Positions 51,274-59,861 of a stretch of DNA of 64,000 bases are shown piece by piece. The translations under genes were made by a program, and so were the position numbers. The stretch spans positions 1 to 64,000 of the IMG/VR virus record IMGVR_UViG_3300002835_000155, one strand, 5' to 3'. Under the pieces are notes generated by a model. That model was given only the letters and a program-made list of their open reading frames with translations, had not been told where the DNA came from and did no database searches. The stretch is from a virus. The number at the start of each line of letters is the position of its first letter. Position 1 is the first letter of the stretch.

Positions 51274-52419
51274 TCACGTCTTGGAGATGAATCGAGCCAG
51301 GTATTTCGGCATGAACTTGTAGTTGCCGTAGCAACTGACGTAGTACAGGTATCCAACGTCCTTGACAGAGTAGTCAGGACCCTGAGCACCGTAAATCTGG
51401 TTGTGGACGAAGAACGCTTCCACGTACTGTGGCAAGTACATGTAGGCTTCGCCAGTCGGGACAGCGTAGTCCATTGAGTAGACCATGCCGTCGACCATCA
51501 GGGTTTCGCCTGGATAGCCGAGGTCACCGTCGCGGAACGGCATCATCTGGCGGTTGTTCTCACGGAAGCTGTTCTTGAACTCCGTGAACATTTCAGACGC
51601 CATGACCACGTTCGGCATGGCTCCGACCATTGACTGACCGCCTCGGTGCAGCATCGCAGTCTGAGCATAGCTCGTTGCAGCGATAGCGTTTGAGGCCCAG
51701 TCGGTAGCAGAAGTCTGCCACGCTGTCGAGGCGTAGTTAACGATCAGTGGGCTCGTGCCGTCGTACTCGCTTGAACCCTGACCGAAAGGCCAGTCCTTGT
51801 CCAGGTTTGCATTCGGGCTGGTTGCCAAGTCGCCAGACCAGGTACCGCCAAGGTTACCGAGAGCACAAGACTGACCAGCGTAGGTCCCGTCAGGCTTCGC
51901 AATCTTGTCAGCAGCAGTCACGGTGCCAGTTGCGTATGACAGTGGGGTTTTCAGACCCACGAAGTCATACACGTTTGCAGCCAGGTTGCCGTCCTTGTAG
52001 TAGGAGTGACTGAGTCGCTCCATCATGGACTGAGCAAGTTCTTTGGACTTGCGGGTGTAGCGGTCACTGATCTGCTCAGGTGCTCCCTGAGCCTGCAGGT
52101 ATTCCAGCTCTGGCAAGTAGTCGGTACCACGGTACCCCTTCATGCCGATGTAGAACTGGATGTCAGTGTCAGTGTTGACGAACTCGATTGGTTGACCGTC
52201 GATGGCCGGGATGATCTGTGGTTGTTTGACCCGAGCGTTCCACATCTGAGTGTGTGAACGAGCGTTGTACGTGATCGACCCGTACTTCATCAGATTGAAG
52301 TACGTCAGGTAGTTTCGGACTGTCAAGTCAGAAACGCCCTTCCAGTACTTCGGAGCCAAGTCACGGACGCTGTTAATGTGCCCGTTGACAGTTGCTGAAT
52401 TGATCGTATGACCGGCCAT
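51274..52419 (-). CDS. Major capsid protein
   Basis: 381 aa from ATG 52419 (GGAGTAGC upstream). N-terminal helix, then alpha/beta domain with an extended E-loop-like part (ARSHTQMWNARV, around 57-68) and a beta C-terminus with a Tyr-rich end (YLYYVSCYGNYKFMPKYLARF). Neighbours are scaffold upstream and decoration downstream, the classical head order. It forms the icosahedral shell. Confidence 0.8.
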   Translation of the reverse strand: MAGHTINSATVNGHINSVRDLAPKYWKGVSDLTVRNYLTYFNLMKYGSITYNARSHTQMWNARVKQPQIIPAIDGQPIEFVNTDTDIQFYIGMKGYRGTDYLPELEYLQAQGAPEQISDRYTRKSKELAQSMMERLSHSYYKDGNLAANVYDFVGLKTPLSYATGTVTAADKIAKPDGTYAGQSCALGNLGGTWSGDLATSPNANLDKDWPFGQGSSEYDGTSPLIVNYASTAWQTSATDWASNAIAATSYAQTAMLHRGGQSMVGAMPNVVMASEMFTEFKNSFRENNRQMMPFRDGDLGYPGETLMVDGMVYSMDYAVPTGEAYMYLPQYVEAFFVHNQIYGAQGPDYSVKDVGYLYYVSCYGNYKFMPKYLARFISKT

Positions 52420-52432
52420 GTGCTACTCCGTG

Positions 52433-53479
52433 TTATTGCGGAAGGGCTTGTAGTCTGGCAAACGATGGGAGTCCGTCGTTGTCCAGGAATACATTCTGTT
52501 GTTGAGGAGGAACATTACTGAGGAAAGTTCCCGGAGCGTTAAACGCCGGGTTCTGTGCTGGTGGGTTCTGAAGAACCTGTTGCATCCAAGGTTGTGGCTG
52601 AGGCTGTGGGGCCTGTTGAGTCACGGTTGTCAAGTATGGGGTGGCTGCTGTCATGGCAAACCTGTGAACATCCTCGGGTGTCATCCCGTAGTTCGCAGCC
52701 ATGTCCCACGCATCGCCGTACGCTTTTCCCGCTACGGATGGTGTACGTGTCCCATTCTGATCGGTCGTCCATAGCACAGCCTCGTTCTGCTTGATCCACG
52801 CTTCGTGCGGTTTTGGGGTACTCTTCGCAATGTCATGTTGAAGCTGCAGGTTCTGCTGCTTCAGGGCTTCCATCTCTCTCTGGAGTGGAGTCAGGTATTG
52901 CTCGATTGCCGTCTTGCCGTACTTAGCGATGAAGGCTGCAGGGTCAGACAGTTCAGCCTGACGGGCCTGTGCTTCAAGGATCTGCTGGTTAAGTTGCTGA
53001 GCCAGTTGTCCGGCAGCAGGTTGCTTAGCGACCCACTGCCCGTTCTCAAGAGCCATCCAGCCATTCTGCTGGAAAGCCATTGCCATCTTATTCAAGTCTT
53101 CAGCCGGTGGTGCAGGAAGCTGCGGAGCGGCTGGAGGGGTTACAGGTTGAGCTTTGACTCGGTCGAGTTCATCAGCCGTCTGTTCAGCCACAGTGTAGAT
53201 CGCGTTGAACGCTTCCTGCACAGTGTTGAACCGTCCGGGAGGGAGTCTTCCCTCCTGCTCAAGTTGAACCAGATACGGGTCTCGCGGGGGAGCCGCTGGT
53301 GGTACAAACTGAGGAGTCGGCTGTGGTGTTGGAGGAGCTGGTAAACCCATCCCGCCCGGTTGTGGAACCGGGACGGGAGGGCTGTTCGCTCCCCCAGACG
53401 GAGCACTCGGAATGTTCGGTTGTGGGATAGCAGCCTGTTGCTGCAACATCTGAAACGACGGTATCGCTGGGGTAGTCAT
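52433..53479 (-). CDS. Scaffolding protein
   Basis: 348 aa, Pro/Gln/Ala-rich throughout (about 20 percent Pro and 15 percent Gln by eye) with a helical coiled middle (LTPLQREMEALKQQNLQLQ). Directly precedes the capsid gene in transcription order. It should guide capsid assembly and then leave. First gene of the late leftward block. Confidence 0.75.
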   Translation of the reverse strand: MTTPAIPSFQMLQQQAAIPQPNIPSAPSGGANSPPVPVPQPGGMGLPAPPTPQPTPQFVPPAAPPRDPYLVQLEQEGRLPPGRFNTVQEAFNAIYTVAEQTADELDRVKAQPVTPPAAPQLPAPPAEDLNKMAMAFQQNGWMALENGQWVAKQPAAGQLAQQLNQQILEAQARQAELSDPAAFIAKYGKTAIEQYLTPLQREMEALKQQNLQLQHDIAKSTPKPHEAWIKQNEAVLWTTDQNGTRTPSVAGKAYGDAWDMAANYGMTPEDVHRFAMTAATPYLTTVTQQAPQPQPQPWMQQVLQNPPAQNPAFNAPGTFLSNVPPQQQNVFLDNDGLPSFARLQALPQ

Positions 53480-53492
53480 CTTGGGTCCTTAT

Positions 53493-53610
53493 GTCTGGGG
53501 GTTAAACATTCCCAAGCATGAGAATCCTTTTAGCCTTGCATTGCAATAGCAAGAAGTTTACAAACTATTCAGATTCGGCTTTTTCAGCTTTCTCGGTTTT
53601 ACCCCCAGAC
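53493..53610. promoter_or_regulatory. Divergent intergenic region with inverted TAACCCCCAGAC copies
   Basis: Between the scaffold gene (leftward) and the lone HTH gene (rightward). gtctgggggtt at 53493-53503 and acccccagac at 53601-53610 are inverted copies of a 10-bp motif, each close to its start codon. In between lies a palindromic ttgcattgcaa core. No convincing sigma70 promoter is visible; a phage-specific late promoter is possible. Confidence 0.4.
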
Positions 53611-53620
53611 GGAGTTACAG

Positions 53621-53863
53621 GTGCTGATAGACGAGAATGAGCCGCCGTACATGACCCCAAAAGAAGTGGTCGCCTGGCTCAAACAACGTGGCGTTGAAGT
53701 GACGACAGACACGGTTCGCAACTGGTGTCTCAAGGGACTGCAGAATAAAAAAAGACCCGAGGTGCGTTACTACCTCGGGTCTTTCTGGTTGGGTGGTCGT
53801 CTTCAGATTTTCAGGGATGAGCTGGTTGTGTTTGCTCAGGCTTTGGTGCCTCAAGATACCTGA
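53621..53863 (+). CDS. HTH protein, excisionase/MerR-like candidate
   Basis: 80 aa from GTG 53621 with GGAG upstream. Residues 11-40 (MTPKEVVAWLKQRGVEVTTD, then TVRNWCLKG) match a winged HTH_17/AlpA-type DNA-binding domain that picks specific sites, and residues 50-70 form the wing. It runs opposite to all neighbours and converges on the recombinase gene with a 25-nt gap, so it could be a directionality factor for that enzyme. A terminator hairpin lies inside its coding sequence. Confidence 0.6.
   Translation: MLIDENEPPYMTPKEVVAWLKQRGVEVTTDTVRNWCLKGLQNKKRPEVRYYLGSFWLGGRLQIFRDELVVFAQALVPQDT
53745..53787 (-). terminator. Terminator inside the HTH coding sequence
   Basis: 11-bp perfect stem agacccgaggt/acctcgggtct with an 8-nt loop. 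The minus strand reads a run TTTTTTATT after the stem; the plus strand reads tttctgg. It would stop leftward recombinase transcription and possibly act on both strands. Confidence 0.8.
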
Positions 53864-53887
53864 TCAGTTTCTCCTCTTTGGTAAGCG

Positions 53888-55426
53888 TCATCCCAGTCTC
53901 CCCATAAAGTCTGCTGCAGCCTCTGGTGACGCACACGATGACGCCAGCATTGTCAGTGACTGCTTGTCCTTTAGCCGTCCCGGAAACATCTTCGCAACGC
54001 GGAGGAACTCTGTCTGGTTCCGCATAAGCTGACACGCTGTCTCCGGACTCAACGGGTACCGCACCTCACCCTTGTGTTTCTGTAACTTTTCGCACAGCTT
54101 GTGACGTCGTTCGCTGAACTCGATCTTCTGCATGAGGTGAACCCGACGAGCGTATGTTCTACACGACTCGCCGTACTCGCCCTGTATTGGCGGCAGGCCC
54201 TTCCTCTTCAACCACTTGTTACTGATGACACGGAATGCTTCCTTCCGACTACGATAGTTCTTCGCTGTCAGGTGAAGCTCAATGTGCATGTAGAACCGTT
54301 CGTCTGCCGAAAAGATGTTCTCGAAGTGGTAGTGCTTCTGGTTGAAGTGTTTCTTCATGTCACGCAGGAGCTTCGGTACACGCATCGCCTGCATCTTCGG
54401 GTTGACCCCGATGGCCCCAAAGTTACCGAGTCGTGTCAGGCGTGAGATGTCCTGTGACTCGATCTCCGCAAACATGGCCAGCATCTGCATAAGCATCTTG
54501 CCCTGAGGCTTGTCTGTTCTCAGGTCGCCCTCAACGGTCATCAGGGACGCCCCGGTCTTGTGGATCGAATCGACCACTCGGTTAGCGTCGACCATTGACC
54601 TGAAGAGACGGTCTGGTCGCCACGCCACAACCATGTCGCCGGGCTTCAGTGCCTTGAGCATCTCGCCCCCGGCCTTTCTCTTCTCGAACTTGGTCTTGAA
54701 GGCTGACACCCCTTCATCCTTGTACCAGATGACCTCAGCTCCACGCAGGTCTGCTGGCAGGAGCTTAGTCAGCAGGTTGACCTGATGCTCGACTGTCTGG
54801 TCATTCGTCGATACGCGGACGTAGGCATGGACTCGGCCTGTGAACTTGTACTTATCAGCTTCACGGTCGCGTTGGATCTGCTGAAGGATGGCACCGATAT
54901 CTTTTGATGAAGACAGTGGCTCGACTACCACAGGTTTTGGTCGCTCGGGTGCTACCGCTTTAGCGATGACTCGTGACTCTTTAACTCGGGCTGAGATCAG
55001 TTCTGATCGTAGCTGAGCCATGACAGCCATCATGTAGAGCATCGCCTTGCCGTTGGCTGTATCCGTGTTGAGCGTTGGGTAGTCGACGAACTTCACCGTC
55101 ACGCCGTTCTGTACCCACTGGTCCATCACAGCAACCATGTCGTTAAACTGGCGGAACAGACGATGGGTGGCTAACGCGATGATGACGTCGCCGGGTTTAG
55201 CGTTGCCAAGCAGCAGGAGCCCACCTGGCCGTTGGCATAGCTTCTTCTTGAAGGCTGACTTACCACCGTCGATGAAGACGCCGGGCAGGTCACAGTTGGT
55301 CTCAAGACCAAGCAGGTAGTCGTTGTTCCTGGCGTACTCAAGACACACCCGGACCTGCTGGTCAATGGAGTAGCCGTTGACGTACTGATCGAGTGTTGAG
55401 ACTCGTGCGTAGATCCATGTGCTCAT
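53888..55426 (-). CDS. Serine recombinase with two tandem catalytic domains
   Basis: 512 aa. First resolvase-type domain, residues 4-150: IYARVS (R8, S10), THRLFRQ (R89, R92). Second domain, residues 199-340: YVRVSTNDQ (R204, S206), DEGVSAFK, WRPDRLFRS (R273, R276). Both keep the nucleophilic Ser and key Arg. The C-terminal 170 residues are basic and helical and might bind DNA; no zinc ribbon is present. Normal serine recombinases carry a single catalytic domain. The role could be integration, invertible control or resolution; target unknown. It overlaps the methyltransferase-like gene by 4 nt. Confidence 0.85.
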   Translation of the reverse strand: MSTWIYARVSTLDQYVNGYSIDQQVRVCLEYARNNDYLLGLETNCDLPGVFIDGGKSAFKKKLCQRPGGLLLLGNAKPGDVIIALATHRLFRQFNDMVAVMDQWVQNGVTVKFVDYPTLNTDTANGKAMLYMMAVMAQLRSELISARVKESRVIAKAVAPERPKPVVVEPLSSSKDIGAILQQIQRDREADKYKFTGRVHAYVRVSTNDQTVEHQVNLLTKLLPADLRGAEVIWYKDEGVSAFKTKFEKRKAGGEMLKALKPGDMVVAWRPDRLFRSMVDANRVVDSIHKTGASLMTVEGDLRTDKPQGKMLMQMLAMFAEIESQDISRLTRLGNFGAIGVNPKMQAMRVPKLLRDMKKHFNQKHYHFENIFSADERFYMHIELHLTAKNYRSRKEAFRVISNKWLKRKGLPPIQGEYGESCRTYARRVHLMQKIEFSERRHKLCEKLQKHKGEVRYPLSPETACQLMRNQTEFLRVAKMFPGRLKDKQSLTMLASSCASPEAAADFMGRLG

Positions 55427-55995
55427 AAGTTATCCCACTGTGCCGCCATCGCGTCAGCCAAGCCTTGGTACGTCTCTGACCGTTTCTTGCCTCGGTCTTT
55501 CCCCGGCGACATCATGTGTATCCGAGCTTCACGCCCTTCAACAATGTTCGTCGGTTCCAACTTCGGTAAGCCTTTTAACCACAGGCATGTTGCCTTGGTC
55601 TCCCCGTGGCCGAACTGCCACGGCTGAACGATCTGGGTGTAGTCTACCTTAATGATCTCTTTGGCGTGCTTGTGCATGATCGGATTCTCAATACAGACTC
55701 TCGGGCAGTCAACTTCGAGAAACTTACTGAAGAACTCGGCACCGGCCTTCATCTTCTCTTGACGACCCTCTTCCGTGTACAGCCATCGAACTCCGCTGTT
55801 ACAAAGGTAGGTACAAGGTGGGTGAAAAATACACAAGTCCCAACCGCAGTCCAGTATGCTTAAAACATCGCACTGTAGGTGGTGTGGGCTCCCGTCGTCT
55901 GCTGGTAGAAGATCACATGACCAAGCGTCATGCCCTCTAGCCCGGAACGCTCTGCGAACAGCCCCTGAGAACTCACATCCAACTAAGACGTGCAT
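55423..55995 (-). CDS. C5-cytosine methyltransferase-like phage protein
   Basis: 190 aa from ATG 55995 (GGAG upstream). SAM-binding-like start VLVGCEFSGAVRRAF, an acidic second strand (SCDLLPA), FHPPCTYLCNSG where PPC resembles motif IV of cytosine-5 methyltransferases, and ENPIM, a variant of the ENV motif. It ends FGHGETKATCLWLKGLPKL. Only about half the length of a full C5 methyltransferase and lacking a target-recognition domain; it is common in phages and could modify cytosine in DNA or nucleotides. Confidence 0.7.
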   Translation of the reverse strand: MHVLVGCEFSGAVRRAFRARGHDAWSCDLLPADDGSPHHLQCDVLSILDCGWDLCIFHPPCTYLCNSGVRWLYTEEGRQEKMKAGAEFFSKFLEVDCPRVCIENPIMHKHAKEIIKVDYTQIVQPWQFGHGETKATCLWLKGLPKLEPTNIVEGREARIHMMSPGKDRGKKRSETYQGLADAMAAQWDNL

Positions 55996-56516
55996 TGCAT
56001 TCCGCTCCAAGTCGTTAAGTTAAAAAGTCGTGTTATCGTTGGTCGTGATACTCCGAAAAGTTCGGCTATCTCTAATTGGGATGCTCCACCCTCCCAAAGT
56101 TCCCACGCTCTATGCCTGTCATCAGCAGTGAGTTTTCCGGTGCGTCGAAGGTCATACGTACCATGACGTTTCTTATCCTGTTCGTTCTCCCAGTAGGACC
56201 CCCATGCAAGATTATCTGCCCGGCAGTTAGCCGGGTTTCCGTCAAGATGCCTGACGCACAGGTGAGACTTCGGGTTTGGTACGAAAAGTGTAGCAACGAG
56301 TTTGTGTACCCGGATTTTGACACGCTCTCCTGACCTCCCACAAAGTGTCAGTCCTGGATATCCTTTTGCGTCTGTAGAGGGGTTTAATCTTCTGTACTCT
56401 GACCGAAACCCACGACTCGTTTTGCAGGAAAGTACGTACCCGTCGCTACACACGAGATATCCGTCAAAACTTGGTATGGGTTTTACATCGGTAGTTTCTA
56501 GGAATGGACCGTTCAC
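55983..56516 (-). CDS. HNH homing endonuclease (NUMOD4-type)
   Basis: 177 aa from GTG 56516 overlapping the preceding stop. NUMOD4-like N-terminus (KPIPSFDGYLVCSDGYVLSC), then an HNH core VHKLVATLFV...CVRHLDGNPANC...NLAWGS (residues about 80-108), and a C-terminal HTH (EIAELFGVSRPTITRLFN) for DNA binding. A free-standing homing endonuclease; insertion between the methyltransferase-like and downstream genes probably reflects its mobility. Confidence 0.85.
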   Translation of the reverse strand: MNGPFLETTDVKPIPSFDGYLVCSDGYVLSCKTSRGFRSEYRRLNPSTDAKGYPGLTLCGRSGERVKIRVHKLVATLFVPNPKSHLCVRHLDGNPANCRADNLAWGSYWENEQDKKRHGTYDLRRTGKLTADDRHRAWELWEGGASQLEIAELFGVSRPTITRLFNLTTWSGMQCTS

Positions 56517-56698
56517 GCCAACACCTCCGTCAAATGTGCAAAGTACTCGTCCGGGAAAGTACCATCACCTTCCCGGACGATCAGCCCGACAAGGTCTGGC
56601 TTGTCGGACCATTGAACGTACAGGCCGGGTCCAACGTCGTCCCACACGAAACGAATGTTGCACCCGGCCCGGCCGATTAAACAGAACGTGACCTTCAT
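56513..56698 (-). CDS. Small hypothetical protein
   Basis: 61 aa from ATG 56698 in a short overlap with the preceding gene. Compact beta-rich pattern (VTFCLIGRAGCNIRFVW). Unrecognised. Confidence 0.5.
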   Translation of the reverse strand: MKVTFCLIGRAGCNIRFVWDDVGPGLYVQWSDKPDLVGLIVREGDGTFPDEYFAHLTEVLA

Positions 56699-56889
56699 GG
56701 CCACCCCATACACTTGAGACGGTATGACAGAGACATACCGTGGAGATTGTACGGGTCCGGGTCCAGCTTGGGATCGAGGGTGATCTTGTCCATCGGCAAC
56801 TCCCTCGTCGGCTCCTCAGCTACTTCGGGCTTGACGAAGTGTGACCTGGCCGCAGCCTCCATCCGTGCGATGTCGTCAATCAGTGTCAT
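56695..56889 (-). CDS. Small hypothetical protein
   Basis: 64 aa with an acidic helical N-terminus and a C-terminal LDPDPYNLHGMSLSYRLK motif. ATGA overlaps on both sides. Family unknown. Confidence 0.5.
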   Translation of the reverse strand: MTLIDDIARMEAAARSHFVKPEVAEEPTRELPMDKITLDPKLDPDPYNLHGMSLSYRLKCMGWP

Positions 56890-57149
56890 TGGATGTACCC
56901 CCGGTTTATCGGCACCCCATCGTTCCAGTTGATGTTGGTCAGGTCAGCCCAGTGGGTAACCATGTCACTGCACTCTTTCGGGTCTTCAGAATCCTCATCA
57001 ATGAAGACACCGTCGATAAACAGATATACGTCGACCCAACGTATGCCTGCCTCCTTGTTGTGCCCCCAGACCAGCACGTACGAGTCGTCTCTCGGTAGCC
57101 GGTCCTTCACGTCAATCCGGTGCAACGTATGCGTACTATCACTTGTCAT
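56886..57149 (-). CDS. DUF551-like protein
   Basis: 87 aa. Shows RLPRDDSYVLVWGHN near residue 18 and VTHWADL near residue 65, the ends of the small DUF551 domain found in many phage and prophage proteins. Function of the family is unknown. Overlaps the primase-helicase gene by 11 nt. Confidence 0.65.
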   Translation of the reverse strand: MTSDSTHTLHRIDVKDRLPRDDSYVLVWGHNKEAGIRWVDVYLFIDGVFIDEDSEDPKECSDMVTHWADLTNINWNDGVPINRGYIQ

Positions 57150-59406
57150 CTGCTTCTCCTAAAAACTTGAATCGAACGGTCTTTTGCTCGCCCTGTATCG
57201 GCAATTCTACGACAGTACCCTCTCGCAGAAACATGTCCAGTTCTTTCCTGGCTTCATCTTTCTTCAACTTGAGAACACTGTAGTACTCACGGAGTGTCCA
57301 TACGTCACCAAACGCCTTCTCAACACGGCGACGGCGGTCAGCCGCCTGGACCGCAAACCGGGCTGGTACTGACTCTTCTCGACCCAGCATGTAGTTACTG
57401 CTGGCTACTGCAAAGGCTGACTCCACGATTCCATCAACCAGCTTCTGTTTCTGATACCAGTTGTGCTCCATGAAGTCGATTGCTTTCTGCATCCACTCCT
57501 TGCTGATGTTACCGTGGTCCTGGTTGCCAACCTGATGCAGCTCCCAGAATCTTTTGTCGCAACCACAGTTCAACGTCAAAAGTTTCGTTGCTGTACGTAA
57601 CGCAATCTCGGCATGACGAACAACGTCTGCTCGGTACGGATGGTCCTCTGGCCACTGGCTGAGCGTCTGCGGGGACTTCTTGTAGGCGGCATACTCTCGC
57701 CAGGCTTCACGAGCCTGGGAGTCCAGTGTCATCGTGAGAGGTTTAACAGCCACTCCGGTCCCGGCAAGAAGACCTGATATCGAAGGTAAGCCGATAGACG
57801 GCTTCACAGACTCCAGTCTCCCTACGATCTCATACCACTGCTTTAGGAACTCCTGGACTTTGGCCAAAGCTGCCGGGTCCTCTTTAGCTGGTACATCACC
57901 GATTGGGTAGACGAACATTCTCGGCAGGAGCCCATCCATGCAGTCATTGATTGGCATCTGGTTCAGGTTGATCTTCTGGATCGCTGCACAGACTGTGAGG
58001 AAAGGCTGCTGTACCCCGAACGTACCTTTCTGCAGTGTCCTCTTGATCTTGTCGCCAGACCAGCACTTGTGGAACAGACTGTTGTCTGACCCCTGCCCGG
58101 CGTTGGGTCCATACTTGCCGAGCATCTTGAAGAACTCTTTACCCTCGGTGAACTCCAGCATGATCCCACGCTGGAACCGGCTCATAAGGGAGACGAGACC
58201 TTCGGGGCTCCCTTCGGTTGTAACACTTTCGGAGTGGGAGACCGGTCCTAGCAAGGCCGATAAGGTCTTACTCTTCCCCGTCCCGGAACCTCCCACTCCG
58301 AATGAAAACATCTGCAGACCCATCGTATCGTGGTCTGGACTAACTCTGACTCTGACGGCTTGACCCAGTGCGTGCGAGGTAACGCATAGGATCGCATGGA
58401 GAAATAGATTCCTCGGATAGCCTGCCAGCTTTGCGTACTGACTGGCTTCCTCAATCATCTCCGGAAAGATGTGTGTTGGGATCTCTGGTGACTGACCAGC
58501 GTTAGTCGACGCCTGCATGGACCTCATGGTCTCAAGGACGTCGTTGACATCCTCCATGCTGATCTCAGTGGTTAACTCTTTCAGCGGGTCTACCGGCCGC
58601 TGAAGGTTGTTGAATAGGTTCTTGATCTCGTGCTCACCCCGGCCCTCCATCTCGTACGAGCCGATAGCCTGAGACATGTACCGGCACAGGTCTTCGACAT
58701 GATTGCGGGGCAGCATCCACTTGGTGTAAAGCTCTTTGGAGAACTTCAGCAACCAGTCATGGCGATACCCTTCGCCCGGGAGAAACCCTTCACCTGTGGA
58801 TACGACATCGGCCTTTGAATAGTCCTTGTCAGTATAGTTGGTGAGGAAGAACTGGATGATGTTCTCAGGCATCTGAGCGACACCAACATCCCAGGGTGCA
58901 TGACCCGGTACCCAGTCATAGAACAACCCTGTGTCCGGGTGCAACGATGGGGGAATGATGGAGTACTGCCGTCGTTTGTTCTTCTCGTTGAAGAGACCAA
59001 GGCGGCACTCGATGTTGTCGACCTTCAGGTTGGCCTTGTTGAAAACGGCCAGCCGAGGTTCGTACTTGAACAGGTGGTGGACACCTCGTCGAGACGTGAA
59101 GTACATCACGGTCTTAACACCGGACTCCTTGATCATCTCACTGAGTGCTGCGGCTGCGGTTTCACTGTCTGGCTCGACGTCACAGAGATTGGACTCCGGA
59201 CCAAACGAGATGGCCATGTTAAAGAGGCCGGACGGCACGAGCGTTACGAACTTGTTGATGTCGTTCGTCGCGTAGGCGTCCCAGTCGCCTTTGTGCAGGA
59301 ACTCTTGTTTAGCTCCATACTTTAATGGGAAGATACGTACGCCGAGGCGACACAGGTGCCCAGCCGTTCGCAACGCCGCCTGGCGGTGCTCTTGCAAATC
59401 ATTCAT
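57139..59406 (-). CDS. Primase-polymerase/helicase (AEP + DUF3987-type)
   Basis: 755 aa. Residues 10-190 form an archaeo-eukaryotic primase-like domain: CDVEPDS (D76/E78), SRRGVHHLF (His110) and the basic RLGLF turn. Residues 310-640 are a DUF3987-type helicase/ATPase with Walker A GVGGSGTGKS (370-379) and IMLEFTEG as a Walker B-like strand, then INLNQMPIND. It likely primes and unwinds DNA for the family A polymerase. Second leftward gene from the control region; it has its own weak promoter upstream. Confidence 0.85.
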   Translation of the reverse strand: MNDLQEHRQAALRTAGHLCRLGVRIFPLKYGAKQEFLHKGDWDAYATNDINKFVTLVPSGLFNMAISFGPESNLCDVEPDSETAAAALSEMIKESGVKTVMYFTSRRGVHHLFKYEPRLAVFNKANLKVDNIECRLGLFNEKNKRRQYSIIPPSLHPDTGLFYDWVPGHAPWDVGVAQMPENIIQFFLTNYTDKDYSKADVVSTGEGFLPGEGYRHDWLLKFSKELYTKWMLPRNHVEDLCRYMSQAIGSYEMEGRGEHEIKNLFNNLQRPVDPLKELTTEISMEDVNDVLETMRSMQASTNAGQSPEIPTHIFPEMIEEASQYAKLAGYPRNLFLHAILCVTSHALGQAVRVRVSPDHDTMGLQMFSFGVGGSGTGKSKTLSALLGPVSHSESVTTEGSPEGLVSLMSRFQRGIMLEFTEGKEFFKMLGKYGPNAGQGSDNSLFHKCWSGDKIKRTLQKGTFGVQQPFLTVCAAIQKINLNQMPINDCMDGLLPRMFVYPIGDVPAKEDPAALAKVQEFLKQWYEIVGRLESVKPSIGLPSISGLLAGTGVAVKPLTMTLDSQAREAWREYAAYKKSPQTLSQWPEDHPYRADVVRHAEIALRTATKLLTLNCGCDKRFWELHQVGNQDHGNISKEWMQKAIDFMEHNWYQKQKLVDGIVESAFAVASSNYMLGREESVPARFAVQAADRRRRVEKAFGDVWTLREYYSVLKLKKDEARKELDMFLREGTVVELPIQGEQKTVRFKFLGEADDK

Positions 59407-59438
59407 CTTTTCTGTCTCCGGGGGAAGCGGACCGGGAC

Positions 59439-59467
59439 AGTGTCTACTCAGGTTGATGGTTTGTCAA
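59439..59467 (-). promoter_or_regulatory. Candidate promoter for primase-helicase gene
   Basis: Minus strand TTGACA (59467-59462), 17 nt, GACACT (59444-59439). Perfect -35, poor -10, so weak or activator-dependent. It lies within the end of the upstream small gene. Confidence 0.45.
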
Positions 59468-59666
59468 GTCTTGGTTTCAGCACTATCGGACTTGGGAAGT
59501 AGCTGTCGGTGACGTGGTTGCAGTCCGAGCAGTATTTAACGTAACCGTCATCGGTCGTCATCCTCAGAACCAGAGCGTGTTCTGGGTGCGGGCAGGAACC
59601 CAGTCTGATGATCTGCCGGAGCTGGGCACAGCGGCGGGCAGTTGATGGGGCCTCATCCCTTCTCAT
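59448..59666 (-). CDS. Small zinc-finger-like protein
   Basis: 72 aa from ATG 59666. Residues 24-55 (CPHPEHAL...KYCSDCNHVTDSYFPS) have a Cys-His-Cys-Cys pattern suggestive of a zinc finger. It is the first leftward gene of the divergent control region, with a weak SD. Function unknown. Confidence 0.5.
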   Translation of the reverse strand: MRRDEAPSTARRCAQLRQIIRLGSCPHPEHALVLRMTTDDGYVKYCSDCNHVTDSYFPSPIVLKPRLDKPST

Positions 59667-59832
59667 TTTTTTGCATACCGGCTATACAGGTTAAACTGGT
59701 TAGACCTTATACGTTATACCTGACTTCTAACCTGGTTATACCTAAAGGGTTTCTTTAGAAACTAATCACTGGTCAAACTTTAAGCCGGTTTAACCAGCGA
59801 GACCTGGTAGACCACTAGCCCGCGATGCGGGC

Positions 59833-59861
59833 ATAGTAGGTCTACCAGGCTGGCCTGTCAA
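59833..59861 (-). promoter_or_regulatory. Leftward promoter PL of the control region
   Basis: Minus strand TTGACA (59861-59856), 17 nt, TACTAT (59838-59833). The -10 sits between the two arms of an 11-bp inverted repeat (cctggtagacc/ggtctaccagg, 59803-59813 and 59839-59849), so a bound repressor would block it. It drives the zinc-finger, primase-helicase and downstream genes. Confidence 0.75.

Noticed and set aside
53888-55426. Attachment site of a prophage
   Set aside because: No tRNA overlap or clear core repeat was found near the recombinase; host junctions are not in the window.
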